A DNA stretch of 64,000 bases from Halomonas salinarum. Its GTDB lineage: Bacteria; Pseudomonadota; Gammaproteobacteria; Pseudomonadales; Halomonadaceae. The notes under the pieces were generated by a model. The model was not told the DNA's origin, did not search any database, and was given only the letters and a program-made list of their open reading frames with translations. The DNA lies in assembly GCF_012062845.1 (NCBI RefSeq), contig NZ_WWNB01000002.1, positions 124,001 to 188,000 of the forward strand, written 5' to 3'. Positions 10,222-19,648 of the stretch are shown in pieces. The translations under genes were made by a program, and so were the position numbers. Position 1 is the first letter of the stretch. Each line of letters starts with the position of its first letter.

Positions 10222-11253
10222 CTAGGCGTTGACCCCCTTCATGCCCTCGGGGCTGTAGCGCTCGCCCTGAATCCGCTCGGGCCGCATCACGGCCTCCAGT
10301 TCATCGACCTCTTGCCGGGTCAGGCCGAGCGACAGGGCGCCGAGGTTTTCCCGGAGATAGCGCGAGCGGCGCGTGCCGGGAATGGGCACCAGACGCGCGT
10401 ACTTGCCGAGCAGCCAGGCCAGCGCGACCTGGCCCGGGGTCGCCGAATGGCGCCGGGCAATGGCCTCGACGCTGCTCAAGAGCGCCCGGTTGTGAGCCAT
10501 GCAGTCATCCTGAAAGCGCGGGTTGTGGCGGCGGAAGTCATCCTCGGCCAGGTCCTGCTTGGACGCGATGCGCCCGGTCAGGAACCCCCGGCCCAGCGGC
10601 GAATAGGCCACCAGGCCGATGTCGAGCGCCTCGACCGTGGGCAGGATGTCGGCCTCGATGTCGCGCGTCCACAGCGAGTATTCGGTCTGCAGGGCCGTCA
10701 CCGGGTGGACCTCATGGGCCTGCTTGAGGGTAGCGGCCGAAACCTCGCATAGCCCCACATGTGCCACCTTGCCCTCGGCCACGAGCTGCTGCATGACGCC
10801 CATGGTCTCGGTGATATCCGCGGCCGGATCGACACGATGCAGGTAATACAGATCCAGGCGTTCGACGCCGAGGCGCTTGAGGGAAGCCTCGCAGCAGGCG
10901 CGGATGTACTCGGGGCGGTTGTTGATGCCGCGGGCATAGCTGGCATCGGCCGGCCGGTCGATGCCACATTTGGTAGCCACCTTGAGATCCGCCAGGCCGG
11001 CACTGGCGCGGGGTGACGCCAGCAATTCACCGATCAAGCGCTCATTGTGGCCGCGACCGTACATGTCGGCGGTATCGATCAAGGTAACGCCGGACTCGAC
11101 GACCTCGTGCAGGATGGCCAGGGCATTGGCCTCATCGGTGGCACCATAGAACTCGCTGAGCCCCATGGCACCATAGCCCATGCTGGAAACGCGCAGGCCC
11201 TGGCCGAGTTCACGCAGGGGCAGCGGGGAAGGAGAAACGTTGGGCGTTGTCAT
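10222..11253 (-). CDS. Aldo/keto reductase
   Basis: A 343-aa NADPH-dependent aldo/keto reductase of the Tas/YajO/AKR13-like group. The catalytic tetrad is visible: Asp and Tyr in DTADMYGRGHNE, Lys in KVATKCGID and His in YYLHRVDP. The cofactor-binding end is VPIPGTRRSRYLRENLGAL. Its natural substrate is unknown. A GAGG-containing ribosome site precedes the ATG. The 184-bp gap to the upstream regulator gene contains an inverted repeat at 11315-11331 that could serve this gene. Confidence 0.85.
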   Translation of the reverse strand: MTTPNVSPSPLPLRELGQGLRVSSMGYGAMGLSEFYGATDEANALAILHEVVESGVTLIDTADMYGRGHNERLIGELLASPRASAGLADLKVATKCGIDRPADASYARGINNRPEYIRACCEASLKRLGVERLDLYYLHRVDPAADITETMGVMQQLVAEGKVAHVGLCEVSAATLKQAHEVHPVTALQTEYSLWTRDIEADILPTVEALDIGLVAYSPLGRGFLTGRIASKQDLAEDDFRRHNPRFQDDCMAHNRALLSSVEAIARRHSATPGQVALAWLLGKYARLVPIPGTRRSRYLRENLGALSLGLTRQEVDELEAVMRPERIQGERYSPEGMKGVNA

Positions 11254-11314
11254 GCATTACCTCGTCCTGATGGAGTGTCGAGGCACAGCATGGCGCGAAC
11301 GCGCCGGAGCGGGA

Positions 11315-11331
11315 ATTGCCGAATTGGCAAT
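11315..11331. promoter_or_regulatory. Inverted repeat upstream of the aldo/keto reductase
   Basis: ATTGCC-GAATT-GGCAAT is a perfect 6-bp palindrome with a 5-bp spacer, 62-78 bp upstream of the aldo/keto reductase start. It is a plausible operator; the regulator is unknown, and the AraC-type gene immediately upstream is one candidate. Confidence 0.35.
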
Positions 11332-11437
11332 ACCTTTAAAGCATCACCATTGCCCCATCACCGCCACGCATCCGCCACACGCGGCTGGCGTGCCTGGCCG
11401 AGGGACCGATGTTCGCCGATGCTCCCGTCATTGCGGC

Positions 11438-12415
11438 TCAGCTCAGCCGCTCTTCCCTTGGCGTCATGCCGAAATGGTTGCGGTAGGCGGTGGAGAAGTG
11501 AGCACCGGAGGAAAAACCGGTCTGCAGGGCGATGTCGCCCACTGCGCGATCACTCTCACGCAACAGCTTGCGTGCCTCCTGCAGGCGCAGATCCAGGTAA
11601 TAGCGACTCGGCACCGTCTGCAGGTACTTCTTGTACAGCCGCTCGAGCTGTCGCCGTGAGATGCCCAGGTGTTCGGCCAGCTCGTGGGTGGTCAGGGGCT
11701 CCTCGATATTGGCTTCCATCAGCGACACGGCATCGATCAGGCTCTGCGGGGCATGGCCTAGCCGTGAGCGCAACGGCACATGCTGGGGCTCATCGGCCAT
11801 GCGGATGCGCTCACAGACGAAATGCTCGGACACCTTCTCGGCCAGGCGCTGGCCGTGGTGCATGCCGATCAGAGTCATCACCATGTCCATGGCCGAGGTC
11901 CCGCCCCCACAGGTCAGCCGATCACGGTCGATCTCGAAGAGCTGCGGGGAAAGGTTGATACGCGGATGATCCTGCCCCACGGCCTCGACCCGCTGCCAGG
12001 GCAGGGTCGCCCGGTAGCCATCGAGCACGCCGGCCAAGGCCAGTACCTCGGCACCGCCAGCGATGCCCCCCAGCACCACGCCACGACCCGCGAGGCGTTT
12101 GAGCCAGTCGACCAGGCTCGACGGCAGTGCAGCCGCCAGGGGGCTGGGGGCACAGACCAGCAGCAGATCAAGGTCCCGGTCGTCATCGCCTGCACCCAGC
12201 GAGGGCGACAGCGACATCTCGGCGGCACTGGTCACTGCCCGGCCATCGAGGCTGAAGGCAACCGGCGCATAGAGTCGCCGGCCGGCCATCTGGCTGGCTA
12301 CCGCCAGCGGCTCCAGCGCACAGGCCTGCGCCAGCAGCGAAAAGCCGGGCAATAGCAGCACCCCCACCTGGCGTGGCGGCGTGTGAGCCAAAGACTCGAG
12401 AAGTAGATCAGGCAT
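11438..12415 (-). CDS. GlxA-family AraC-type transcriptional regulator
   Basis: A 325-aa protein with an N-terminal DJ-1/PfpI-like domain (about residues 15-180; VGVLLLPGFSLLAQACALEP) and a C-terminal AraC DNA-binding domain with two HTH motifs (LTTHELAEHLGISRRQLERL; VGDIALQTGFSSGAHFSTAY). This is the architecture of GlxA, GbdR, CdhR and Pseudomonas ArgR, which sense amino acids or choline-type compounds. The ast operon begins 5.6 kb away, so a role in arginine catabolism like Pseudomonas ArgR is possible but unproven. No strong Shine-Dalgarno sequence precedes this start. Confidence 0.85.
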   Translation of the reverse strand: MPDLLLESLAHTPPRQVGVLLLPGFSLLAQACALEPLAVASQMAGRRLYAPVAFSLDGRAVTSAAEMSLSPSLGAGDDDRDLDLLLVCAPSPLAAALPSSLVDWLKRLAGRGVVLGGIAGGAEVLALAGVLDGYRATLPWQRVEAVGQDHPRINLSPQLFEIDRDRLTCGGGTSAMDMVMTLIGMHHGQRLAEKVSEHFVCERIRMADEPQHVPLRSRLGHAPQSLIDAVSLMEANIEEPLTTHELAEHLGISRRQLERLYKKYLQTVPSRYYLDLRLQEARKLLRESDRAVGDIALQTGFSSGAHFSTAYRNHFGMTPREERLS

Positions 12416-12517
12416 CGAGAGTCGCCATCATTCAGCTAGCGCGGGAAACACATCATAGGGCATCGACGCTGTGCCGACAGCTTCGCGGAGCGAGGATGAA
12501 ACTCGCGGTGCCAGCAT

Positions 12518-12544
12518 GAAAAACGCCCGACCTGAGACGGGCGT
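12518..12544 (-). terminator. Intrinsic terminator of the 67-aa membrane protein gene
   Basis: Read on the minus strand, ACGCCCG and CGGGCGT form a 7-bp GC-rich stem followed by a run of T (A residues at 12519-12523 on the plus strand), downstream of the gene ending at 12615. Confidence 0.65.
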
Positions 12545-12554
12545 CCGGAAGACA

Positions 12555-12576
12555 ACGACCGCCAGAAGGCGGTCGT
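12555..12576. terminator. Second hairpin downstream of the 67-aa gene
   Basis: A 9-bp perfect stem (ACGACCGCC / GGCGGTCGT) with an AGAA loop. It has no T-tract and may stabilise a 3' end in tandem with the neighbouring terminator. Confidence 0.45.
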
Positions 12577-12614
12577 CAGAACAGATAGGTTACGACAAGT
12601 GGCGCCCTCGCCAC

Positions 12615-12818
12615 TCAGCCTTTCAACAGCACGAAGGCCACGCCCGCCACCAACACCAGCCCCACCACGACGGGCAGCAACCAGTGAAGGCCTTGGTCGG
12701 ACTCCCGAGCCTCAGGCTGACTGGCATCAGGTTCCGGGTCGTTGAAATCCTCTGGCTGGCTGACCTCCTTGAAATGCTGAAGCTCTTCCTCGGAATCCTT
12801 ACTGGTTCGTGTGTCCAT
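12615..12818 (-). CDS. Small single-pass membrane protein (67 aa), unknown function
   Basis: The N-terminal half is very acidic and polar (EEELQHFKEVSQPEDFND); one hydrophobic segment, WLLPVVVGLVLVAGVAFVLL, occupies about residues 45-64 and is followed by a single Lys-Gly. It looks like a tail-anchored or C-terminal single-pass protein of the inner membrane. The ATG at 12818 is preceded by GGAGG at good spacing, and two hairpins lie downstream, so it is probably a real monocistronic gene. I do not recognise the family. Confidence 0.65.
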   Translation of the reverse strand: MDTRTSKDSEEELQHFKEVSQPEDFNDPEPDASQPEARESDQGLHWLLPVVVGLVLVAGVAFVLLKG

Positions 12819-12883
12819 CACGCACCTCCGCGATTGCTGAGTCATTGACAGCAGAGACCATCAAGTAGGGCGCCGACAGCCTC

Positions 12884-14083
12884 TTACAGGTTTACGACAT
12901 CAAAATCGGCGACAGTATCCACATCGGCGTCATAATCGACATCGTCACGCTCGAAGCCGAACAGCTTGAGGAACTCATGCTTGTAACCAGCATAGTCGGT
13001 AATGTCGAAGAGATTCTCGGTGGTCACCTTGGGCCACAGGTCCTGGCAGGCTTGCTGGACATCGTCACGCAGTTCCCAGTCGTCCAGACGCAGGCGTCCG
13101 GCGTCATCGGTTGCCACCTGGCCACCTGAATAGAGCGCTTCACCGAAGAGACGATTGAGCTGATCGATAGTCCCCTCGTGCAGGCCCTGTTCCTTCATCA
13201 CCTTATAGACCATGGCGATGTAGAGCGGCATGACCGGGATGGCGGCGCTGGCCTGAGTCACCACGGACTTGAGCACGGCTACGTTGGCGCTACCGTCGGT
13301 CGCCTTGAGCTTGGCGTCGATGGCGTGGGCGGCTCGATCCAGGTCTTCCTTGGCCTTGCCCAGCGCCCCGTGCCAGTAGATCGGCCAGGTGATCTCGGTG
13401 CCAATGTAGCTGAAGGCCACGCTCTTGGCGCCCGGCGCCAGCACACCCGCCTCGTCGAGGGCATTCATCCACAGTTCCCAGTCTTCACCGCCCATCACGG
13501 TGATGGTGTCCTGGATCTCCTGCTCGTTGGCCGGTTCGACCTCGGCCTCGATGATGGCGTCCTTGTTGGTATCGATGGCGGTGGCGCGGTAGGTCTCGCC
13601 GATCGGCTTGAGCACCGAGCGCTTCATCTCTCCGCTGTCCGGCAGCTTGCGCACCGGCGAGGCCAGCGAATAGACCACCAGGTCGACCTGCCCCATGTCC
13701 TGCTTGATCAGTTCGATGGCCTTCTCACGGGCCTCATGGGAGAAGGCGTCGCCGTTGATCGACTTGCTGTAAAGCCCTTCCTGCTTGGCGAACCTGTCAA
13801 AAGCCGCCGAGTTGTACCAGCCAGCGGTGCCGGGCTTCTTCTCGGTGCCGGGCTTCTCGAAGAACACGCCCAGGGTATCGGCACCGTAGCCGAAGGCCGA
13901 CGTGATGCGAGCCGCCAGGCCATAGCCGCTGGAGGCTCCGATCACCAACACCTTCTTGGGTCCGCTCGCCTTGTCCAGACCACGCGCCTTGGTGGCTTCG
14001 ATCTGCTCGAGGACGTTCTGCTGGCAGCCGACGGGGTGGGTGGTGGTGCAGATGAAACCGCGAACCTTGGGTTTGATGATCAC
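12884..14083 (-). CDS. fabV: Enoyl-[ACP]/trans-2-enoyl-CoA reductase FabV
   Basis: NADH-dependent reduction of the trans-2 double bond of enoyl thioesters, the last step of each fatty acid elongation cycle; FabV enzymes are typically triclosan-tolerant. The 399-aa product begins [20 protein letters not shown] and has the NAD motif [16 protein letters not shown] and the FabV Tyr-x8-Lys catalytic signature in [11 protein letters not shown]. The family start corresponds to the GTG at 14083, with GAGG upstream; the open frame further upstream is not supported. It is a single gene divergent from a small unknown gene. Confidence 0.93.
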   Translation of the reverse strand: MIIKPKVRGFICTTTHPVGCQQNVLEQIEATKARGLDKASGPKKVLVIGASSGYGLAARITSAFGYGADTLGVFFEKPGTEKKPGTAGWYNSAAFDRFAKQEGLYSKSINGDAFSHEAREKAIELIKQDMGQVDLVVYSLASPVRKLPDSGEMKRSVLKPIGETYRATAIDTNKDAIIEAEVEPANEQEIQDTITVMGGEDWELWMNALDEAGVLAPGAKSVAFSYIGTEITWPIYWHGALGKAKEDLDRAAHAIDAKLKATDGSANVAVLKSVVTQASAAIPVMPLYIAMVYKVMKEQGLHEGTIDQLNRLFGEALYSGGQVATDDAGRLRLDDWELRDDVQQACQDLWPKVTTENLFDITDYAGYKHEFLKLFGFERDDVDYDADVDTVADFDVVNL

Positions 14084-14221
14084 AGGCAACCTCGACAGTC
14101 GGTAAAAAAGAAGTTTCAAAATGACAGTGGCGACATTCTAGCGACTCGACGCGCGAGTGTCCGCCCCTTGAGTCGGCCGCGCCCATCACCGAAGATGCCT
14201 ACCTCAACCTAGAGGATAGCC

Positions 14222-14617
14222 ATGGACACGCAAACCCTGGTCGACATGCGCGCCGAGCTATGGCTCGCCCTGGCCCCGCTGTGGCTCGAACGCGAACCTC
14301 GCGAGAGCGACTACACCCGCATGGTCGAGGAAATCGAGCGCCATGATCTGACGCTCCAGGAGCTGGAGTGGATATTTCGCCTGGAGCTGGCACCGGTGCT
14401 GGCACGCCACCAACTGTCGGTGGCCGGCGAATGGCGCCGCTTCAACGACCGCCAGCTAGTGGCCCAACTGGTCGCTCACTATCAGCGGCTAAGCGGCTGG
14501 CGCAGGAAGATGTGGATGCTGTTCTCGGGGCTGACCACCATGATGACCCGCCACCGCTGGAATGAGCTGATGATGCGCGTGATGGTGGAACGCGGCGAAG
14601 CCCCGAAGCAGTCCTGA
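14222..14617 (+). CDS. Conserved hypothetical protein (131 aa)
   Basis: A charged, mostly alpha-helical soluble protein (ELWLALAPLWLEREPRESDY; LQELEWIFRLELAPVLARHQ) with no signal peptide or membrane segment. The pattern loosely resembles the DUF7079 family, but this is from memory and uncertain. An AGAGGA sequence lies just before the ATG. It stands between the divergent fabV and the convergent glutathione peroxidase. Confidence 0.6.
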   Translation: MDTQTLVDMRAELWLALAPLWLEREPRESDYTRMVEEIERHDLTLQELEWIFRLELAPVLARHQLSVAGEWRRFNDRQLVAQLVAHYQRLSGWRRKMWMLFSGLTTMMTRHRWNELMMRVMVERGEAPKQS

Positions 14618-14683
14618 CCGACGCCACCCCATGCAAGCCCTGGCACTGGATGCCGTGGGCAAGGGCTTCAGAAAGCGTGCGTT

Positions 14684-15178
14684 TCAGGCGGAAAAGGGCT
14701 CATCCAGCGCTGCTTCCAGGGCCTCGCGAATCTCACGCTCTCCTTCCCGCGGCCCGAAACGGCGCAGTACCTGGCCCTCGCGGCCAACCAGGAACTTGGT
14801 GAAATTCCACTTGATGGCCGTGGTGCCAAGCACGCCCGGGGCCTGACGGCGCAGCTCAACGAACAGCGGGTGGGTACCCGGACCGTTGACCCGGACCTTC
14901 TGGAGCAGCGGAAAGGTCACCCCAAACTCCTGCTCACCGAACTTGCAGAAGGCGGGGGCCGATTCCGGCGATTGACGAGCAAACTGGTTGCAGGGGAAGC
15001 CCAGCACCATGAACCCCCGCTCGCGATAGCGGCGATAGAGGTTCTCGAGTTCCTTGAGCTGTGGGGTGAAACCGCAGCGGCTGGCGACGTTGACGACCAG
15101 CAGCACCTGTCCACGCAAGGCGAGCAGGTTGAAGGGTTCGCCCGCGGCAGTTTGACAGTCGATGTCGTGGATATGCAT
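14684..15178 (-). CDS. Glutathione peroxidase family protein (Cys type)
   Basis: Thiol peroxidase of 164 aa that reduces H2O2 or lipid hydroperoxides. The peroxidatic Cys35 is in NVASRCGFTPQ, with Gln69 in FPCNQFARQSP and Trp124-Asn125 in KWNFTKFLV completing the active site. It is the cysteine rather than the selenocysteine form, and in bacteria such proteins often use thioredoxin. The longer open frame is rejected because MHIHDIDCQTAAGEPFNL matches the family N-terminus. It begins 19 bp after the tgpA stop, so it is probably the last gene of that cluster; the Shine-Dalgarno sequence is poor. Confidence 0.88.
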   Translation of the reverse strand: MHIHDIDCQTAAGEPFNLLALRGQVLLVVNVASRCGFTPQLKELENLYRRYRERGFMVLGFPCNQFARQSPESAPAFCKFGEQEFGVTFPLLQKVRVNGPGTHPLFVELRRQAPGVLGTTAIKWNFTKFLVGREGQVLRRFGPREGEREIREALEAALDEPFSA

Positions 15179-15197
15179 GGCGAGCACCAGTCCGGCT

Positions 15198-17515
15198 TTA
15201 GTCTCCAAGATGCCATGTCTGTCGCCAACGCGCCAGCCTGCCGGCGCTTCCTGAGCGGCATCGCCGGATGCTGAGAAACAGGCGCCGCCACTCGTGTCGG
15301 CGCACCTCAAAGCGTGTCCGCCAGCGGTCGCGCTCGTCTCCATCGAGGGGGGCATAGTAGAGCTGCTCGATGGCCTCGGCTAACGCCTCGCACGCCGCGG
15401 CGAAATCCCGCCGGCCCTGCAGGTCCTCAGCGCCCACGCCCGTCGCGCCTATATCACCGCTCAGCGACTGCATCGCCAGGCGGCGAAGGTGCGCTGCCGG
15501 GGATTCAGCGGGGCGCGCCGGGTGTCCATGGCGCTCGAGCCAGGCCGCATCGGCAAGCAGTATCTGGTGCAGCGTCGCCGGTCCACGCAAGCGTCTGATA
15601 GCCGTTCGCAGGCCAATGCCAAGCAACGCGACTATCGCAAGCCCCGCCAATGCCACTGCCAGCCCCCAGCCCGCGATGACCAGAGCACCAGCAGCGCCCG
15701 CCGAGATCATGGCCAGGACACCTTCCTTCAGATCAGAAACAGCGTTGATGAACGCCTCCAGCGCCTGCTTTAGCTGCGCCATCAGCGCCTCACGATGGCC
15801 GCGCTCATAGCCCACGACCTGGCGCTGCCAGCGGTATTCGAGCCTTTCCCAGGCAAGCCTTGCACTGTTCAACCAGGCGACGTCGCGAAAACGCAGTGCC
15901 GACAGGCGGGCATCGGCCAGGAAGGCCTCACTGCCGTCACTCAGGGCCGCCGGGCCCTGTTCGATGCGCTCAGGCGCGATCACCGCCGTAGGGTCAAGCC
16001 GCCGCCAGCTGCCCTCGCGCCAGACCTCGACCCAGGCATGGGCGTCGTAATCGCGCACCGTCAGGTGCCCGTCCGGGTGACGCTCACCGCCTTGAAAGCC
16101 TGCCACCACTCGCGCGGGAATCCCCACGGCCCGCGCCAGCATGGCGGTGGCCGAGGCATAGTGGGCGCAGTAGCCAGCCCGGCTATCGAACAGGAAGGCA
16201 TCGACGCGATGCTCGCCAGTGAGCCGCGGCGGTTCGAGGGTATAGCGATACGGCGCCTGCGCGAAGCGCGCCATCACGGCGGCCAGATAGGCCTGAGGGT
16301 CCCCTTCGGCGTCGCGCCACAGCGCCTTGGCAAGCGCCAGGGTACGCGGGTTGCGCCCCTGGGGCAGCAGCGTATGCCAGGCGCGGCCGGCCGGGTCGGC
16401 GAAGCTCGGTGCCTCGCCACTGCTCTTGAGCGTCACTAGACCGCGTGAGGATAGCGATGTGAGGCCTTCGACGGTGCCATCGCCGAGAAAACGCTGTCGC
16501 TCGGGACTTGCCAGTGGCGTACCCAGCGAAGGTCGCCAGGGCCGGCTGTCCGGCTCAAGCAACAGCTCGGTCCGGTAAGGCGCCGGGCGCCCCTCGGACG
16601 CGTCAGCGGTGGCTTTCTGCGAGACCAGGTCTGACATCATGGAGGCCGACACAAAGGGATTGCGCCGCGCCGAGCGGGCGAAGTCACGTACCGGGCGCTC
16701 GAGGGTCGCCGCAAGCGACTCAGGCGTCTCCCGCGACCAGCGCTCGCCATCGAAGTGGCTCAGGGTATAGACCCGCCAGTAGCGTTTGGCAGGCGGCGGC
16801 ACCGCCCCCTCGAAGCTCGCCCGAAAGGCGCGGTCATCGCTTCTCGAAAGCCTGGCAAAGTCGCCCGGTGCCATGCTGTCGGACAACCCCGTCGAGGCCC
16901 GTTCGAGCGTCGGCAGGCTCCACAGCGGTTCGAACCGCGGCATGGCGATAAAGACCGCCACCATCAGCGGCGCCGAAAGCCCCATCAGCCAGGCCGTCTC
17001 ACGCCAGGCGATGCGGTTGGCAGATGAGTGCGGGCCGCCGGTCAGGGCCACCAGCGACTGCACCAGCCAACTCGCCACCAGCACCGCGCCAAGCGCCGTC
17101 ACGATGCCCTGGTCGTGCAGAAAACTGGCCGTCAGCGCCACGAAGCCGATACCGATCACCACCCGCGCATCGCGCCGGGTGCGGGTCTCCAGAAGCTTCA
17201 ACAGGTAGATACCGATCAATAACCCGAGCAGCGCCTCGAGACGTCCGAAGCTGCCGTACTCGGCCCACAGGGCGACGAGCAGTGCCGCCACCGCGACCAG
17301 ACGCAACGCCACGCCACGCCGGCTCTGGGCGCCCGTTCGATCAGCTGGCGATGACGCCGCCAGGCCACCAGAGCAGCCACCGCCATCAGCCAAAGCGGCA
17401 TGACCGCCAGATGCATGCCAAGCACCAGGCACTGGCCGATGAACAGCTGGCGCAGCATGGCGGCTGACAGCGTTTCACCATCGGCCAGCAGCACGGGAGT
17501 GCCAACAGCCTTCAC
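15198..17515 (-). CDS. tgpA: TgpA-type transglutaminase-like membrane protein, frameshifted near 17310-17335
   Basis: Large inner-membrane protein with N-terminal membrane helices, a transglutaminase-like domain with the Cys-His-Asp triad (RAGYCAHYASATAML, YDAHAWVEVW, WRRLDPTAV), a further helix, and a C-terminal DUF4129-like region. Translation starts at the GTG at 17515, overlapping the DUF58 stop by 4 bp; the first helices (LFIGQCLVLGMHLAVMPLWL) lie in one frame. From about RAPR/SRRGVALRLVAV the homology continues in another frame to the stop at 15198. The total of 2318 bp is not a multiple of three. The cause could be a sequencing error, a true mutation or frameshifting. In Pseudomonas, TgpA is reported essential; its substrate is unknown. 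Confidence 0.8.
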
Positions 17516-18708
17516 GGTGTCCCCTCCCCGGCAGCATTGCCTGGCACATCTCCTGGCACATCGCCGTCGGGTGCCCGCGGCGCGAGGCCTTCGCGAAAGA
17601 CATCCTCGCCAAAGCCACGCTTCTGAGAGATACCCTCTCGAGAAATATCTTCGCTGGAGGCGCTTTCAGAAGGAAAGTACGCCAGAGCACTCAAGGCTCG
17701 GCGCCGCTGAGCAAAGCCACTGGCGGGCGAAAGTGTGAGACCGGGCAGGCGCAGGCCGAAGGGCTCGCCGCGGCGATGATAGGCGAGCACCTGAGCACAG
17801 AGCCACGACAGGCGCGCTTCCCTATCGCCACTGATCGCGGCGTAATCAAGCCAGGTCGGCGGCGCCGGTGGTTCGGTGAAGTGTTTCGTCGCAAGCACCC
17901 CGGTGCGGCTCCACTGCTTCCAGGCGAGCCGGGATGGCGAATCACCGGGCACGTAGCGTTTGAGCCCGGCGAAGTCCTGCGCCTCACGCGGCGCTCGTGG
18001 CCTTGCCACCTCTGGCGCTGTCTGACCCGCAACCGGTGATGGCGTGACGGTCTCGGCGCCGGACAAGGGCTCAGGATAGACCAGCAGCGTCTCGGGGCTC
18101 TCGATCCAGGCAAGCGCCCGCACCAGCCCCAGCGGCCAGTCGCTTTCCAGACGCAAACGCGGCAGCGGCTGCGCGCCCCGTATCGTGACCGGCCAGCCAA
18201 TCGTCAGACTGGCCTCGCCATCGACGACATCGACCGTCTCACGCGACCCCGCATGCTGGGGCTTGGCCCGTCGACCCGCCCTGCGGCCCAGCCGCCGGCC
18301 CAGGCACACGACCAGCGCCTGGCGGTCCCGGGAGGCAGCGAGCCGCACCCGAAGCTGGGCCTCGCTGCCAACAAAGGCCTCCCCTTCGGGCGTGATGGTC
18401 AGGCGCACGCCAAGCAGGTTGCGCCAGCCACGAAAGAGCGCCACCAGGGCGATGGCGAACAGCCAGAAAGACAGGCCATAGGCGAGGTTGTTCTGGTAGT
18501 TGGCACCGAACAGAAACAGGATCAGCACCAGGCCCGCCCAGGCCAGGCCGAAACCGGTGGGCACCACAAAGAGCCGATGCTGGGAGAGCGGTGCGTCGGC
18601 CGGAATGGACCGACGCTTCCAGCTCCAGTGACGCAGCCATGCCCATCCCCGCGCCAGCGGCCCGGCCCCCGAGGCGTCTCTATATCTCATGACACTTTTC
18701 ATCGACAT
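17512..18708 (-). CDS. DUF58 domain-containing membrane protein
   Basis: A protein of up to 398 aa with two N-terminal membrane helices (about residues 48-95; GFGLAWAGLVLILFLFGANY) and a DUF58 region (REAQDFAGLKRYVPGDSPSRLAWKQWSR) resembling a von Willebrand A-like fold. DUF58 proteins are regularly encoded between MoxR ATPases and TgpA transglutaminases, as here, and are thought to act with them at the membrane. The last 70 or so residues form an acidic, repetitive tail (SEDISREGIS, GEDVFREGL, DGDVPGDVPG) that looks lineage-specific. In-frame ATGs at 18702 and 18690 are alternative starts; none has a strong ribosome site. Confidence 0.85.
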   Translation of the reverse strand: MSMKSVMRYRDASGAGPLARGWAWLRHWSWKRRSIPADAPLSQHRLFVVPTGFGLAWAGLVLILFLFGANYQNNLAYGLSFWLFAIALVALFRGWRNLLGVRLTITPEGEAFVGSEAQLRVRLAASRDRQALVVCLGRRLGRRAGRRAKPQHAGSRETVDVVDGEASLTIGWPVTIRGAQPLPRLRLESDWPLGLVRALAWIESPETLLVYPEPLSGAETVTPSPVAGQTAPEVARPRAPREAQDFAGLKRYVPGDSPSRLAWKQWSRTGVLATKHFTEPPAPPTWLDYAAISGDREARLSWLCAQVLAYHRRGEPFGLRLPGLTLSPASGFAQRRRALSALAYFPSESASSEDISREGISQKRGFGEDVFREGLAPRAPDGDVPGDVPGNAAGEGTP

Positions 18709-18718
18709 CTATCATCGA

Positions 18719-19648
18719 CTAGCCAAGCACCGGCACAGAGGTAAGCAACTGCCTCGCCAGCCGCTCATCGGCTTCACGGTTGCCGCTGCTCAGCCGATGA
18801 GCGACCACCGGCACCCACACCGCTTGAATGTCCTCGGGCAAGACATGATCACGCCCTTCGAGCAGCGCCCAGCCTCGGGCCGCCTGAAGCAGCGCCAGCA
18901 CGCCGCGGGTCGAGAGCCCCCAGGGCAGGTCGCGGTGACTGCGGCTGGCCGCCGCCAGCGCCTGTACGTAGTCGAGCAGCGGTTCGGCGACATGCAGGCG
19001 CGCGAGCCGCGCCTGCATGTCGCGCAAGGTGGTCGCATCGAGCAATACCGGCAACTCATCGAGGCGCGAGCGCCCCGCTTCGCCGCGCAGAATTTCGCGC
19101 TCGGCCTGACGGTCGGGATAGCCAAGCGAGAGTCGCATCAGGAAACGGTCGAGCTGAGACTCAGGCAGCGGGAAGGTACCCGCCTGATCCTGGGGATTCT
19201 GGGTGGCGATCACGAAGAAAGGATCGGGTAGCGCGCGGGTCTCGCCTTCAACGGTCACCTGCCCTTCTTCCATCGCCTCGAGCAGCGCGCTCTGCGTCTT
19301 GGGCGTGGCCCGGTTGACCTCATCGGCCAGCACCAGACCATGAAACACCGGCCCAGGGTGAAAATGAAAACGCCCTTGCCCCGGATCGAAGACCGAGACC
19401 CCGAGCACATCGGCGGGCAGCAGGTCGCTGGTGAACTGCAAGCGCTGCATGTCGAGTCCAGTGACCCGCGCCAGCGCCTGAGCCAGGGTGGTCTTGCCAA
19501 GCCCCGGCAGATCCTCGATCAAGAGATGACCTCGACACAGCAGACAGCACAGCGCCAGCCGCACCTCCTGCGGTTTGCCGCGCACCACCATCGACAGCAC
19601 CGCAACGAGCTCATCGACGCTCGCCTGGTGCGCCGAAAGCGAGTTCAT
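18719..19648 (-). CDS. MoxR-family AAA ATPase
   Basis: A 309-aa AAA+ ATPase of the MoxR/RavA class: Walker A in DLPGLGKTT (about 46-54), Walker B in GLVLADEVNRATPKTQSAL, sensor 1 in FFVIATQNPQDQAGTFPLPE, and DRFLMRLSLGYPD. MoxR proteins act as chaperone-like ATPases with vWA- or DUF58-containing partners, which fits the next gene. The ATG overlaps the nudix stop by 4 bp (ATGA), and DUF58 starts 10 bp downstream, so the genes form one operon. Confidence 0.92.
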   Translation of the reverse strand: MNSLSAHQASVDELVAVLSMVVRGKPQEVRLALCCLLCRGHLLIEDLPGLGKTTLAQALARVTGLDMQRLQFTSDLLPADVLGVSVFDPGQGRFHFHPGPVFHGLVLADEVNRATPKTQSALLEAMEEGQVTVEGETRALPDPFFVIATQNPQDQAGTFPLPESQLDRFLMRLSLGYPDRQAEREILRGEAGRSRLDELPVLLDATTLRDMQARLARLHVAEPLLDYVQALAAASRSHRDLPWGLSTRGVLALLQAARGWALLEGRDHVLPEDIQAVWVPVVAHRLSSGNREADERLARQLLTSVPVLG

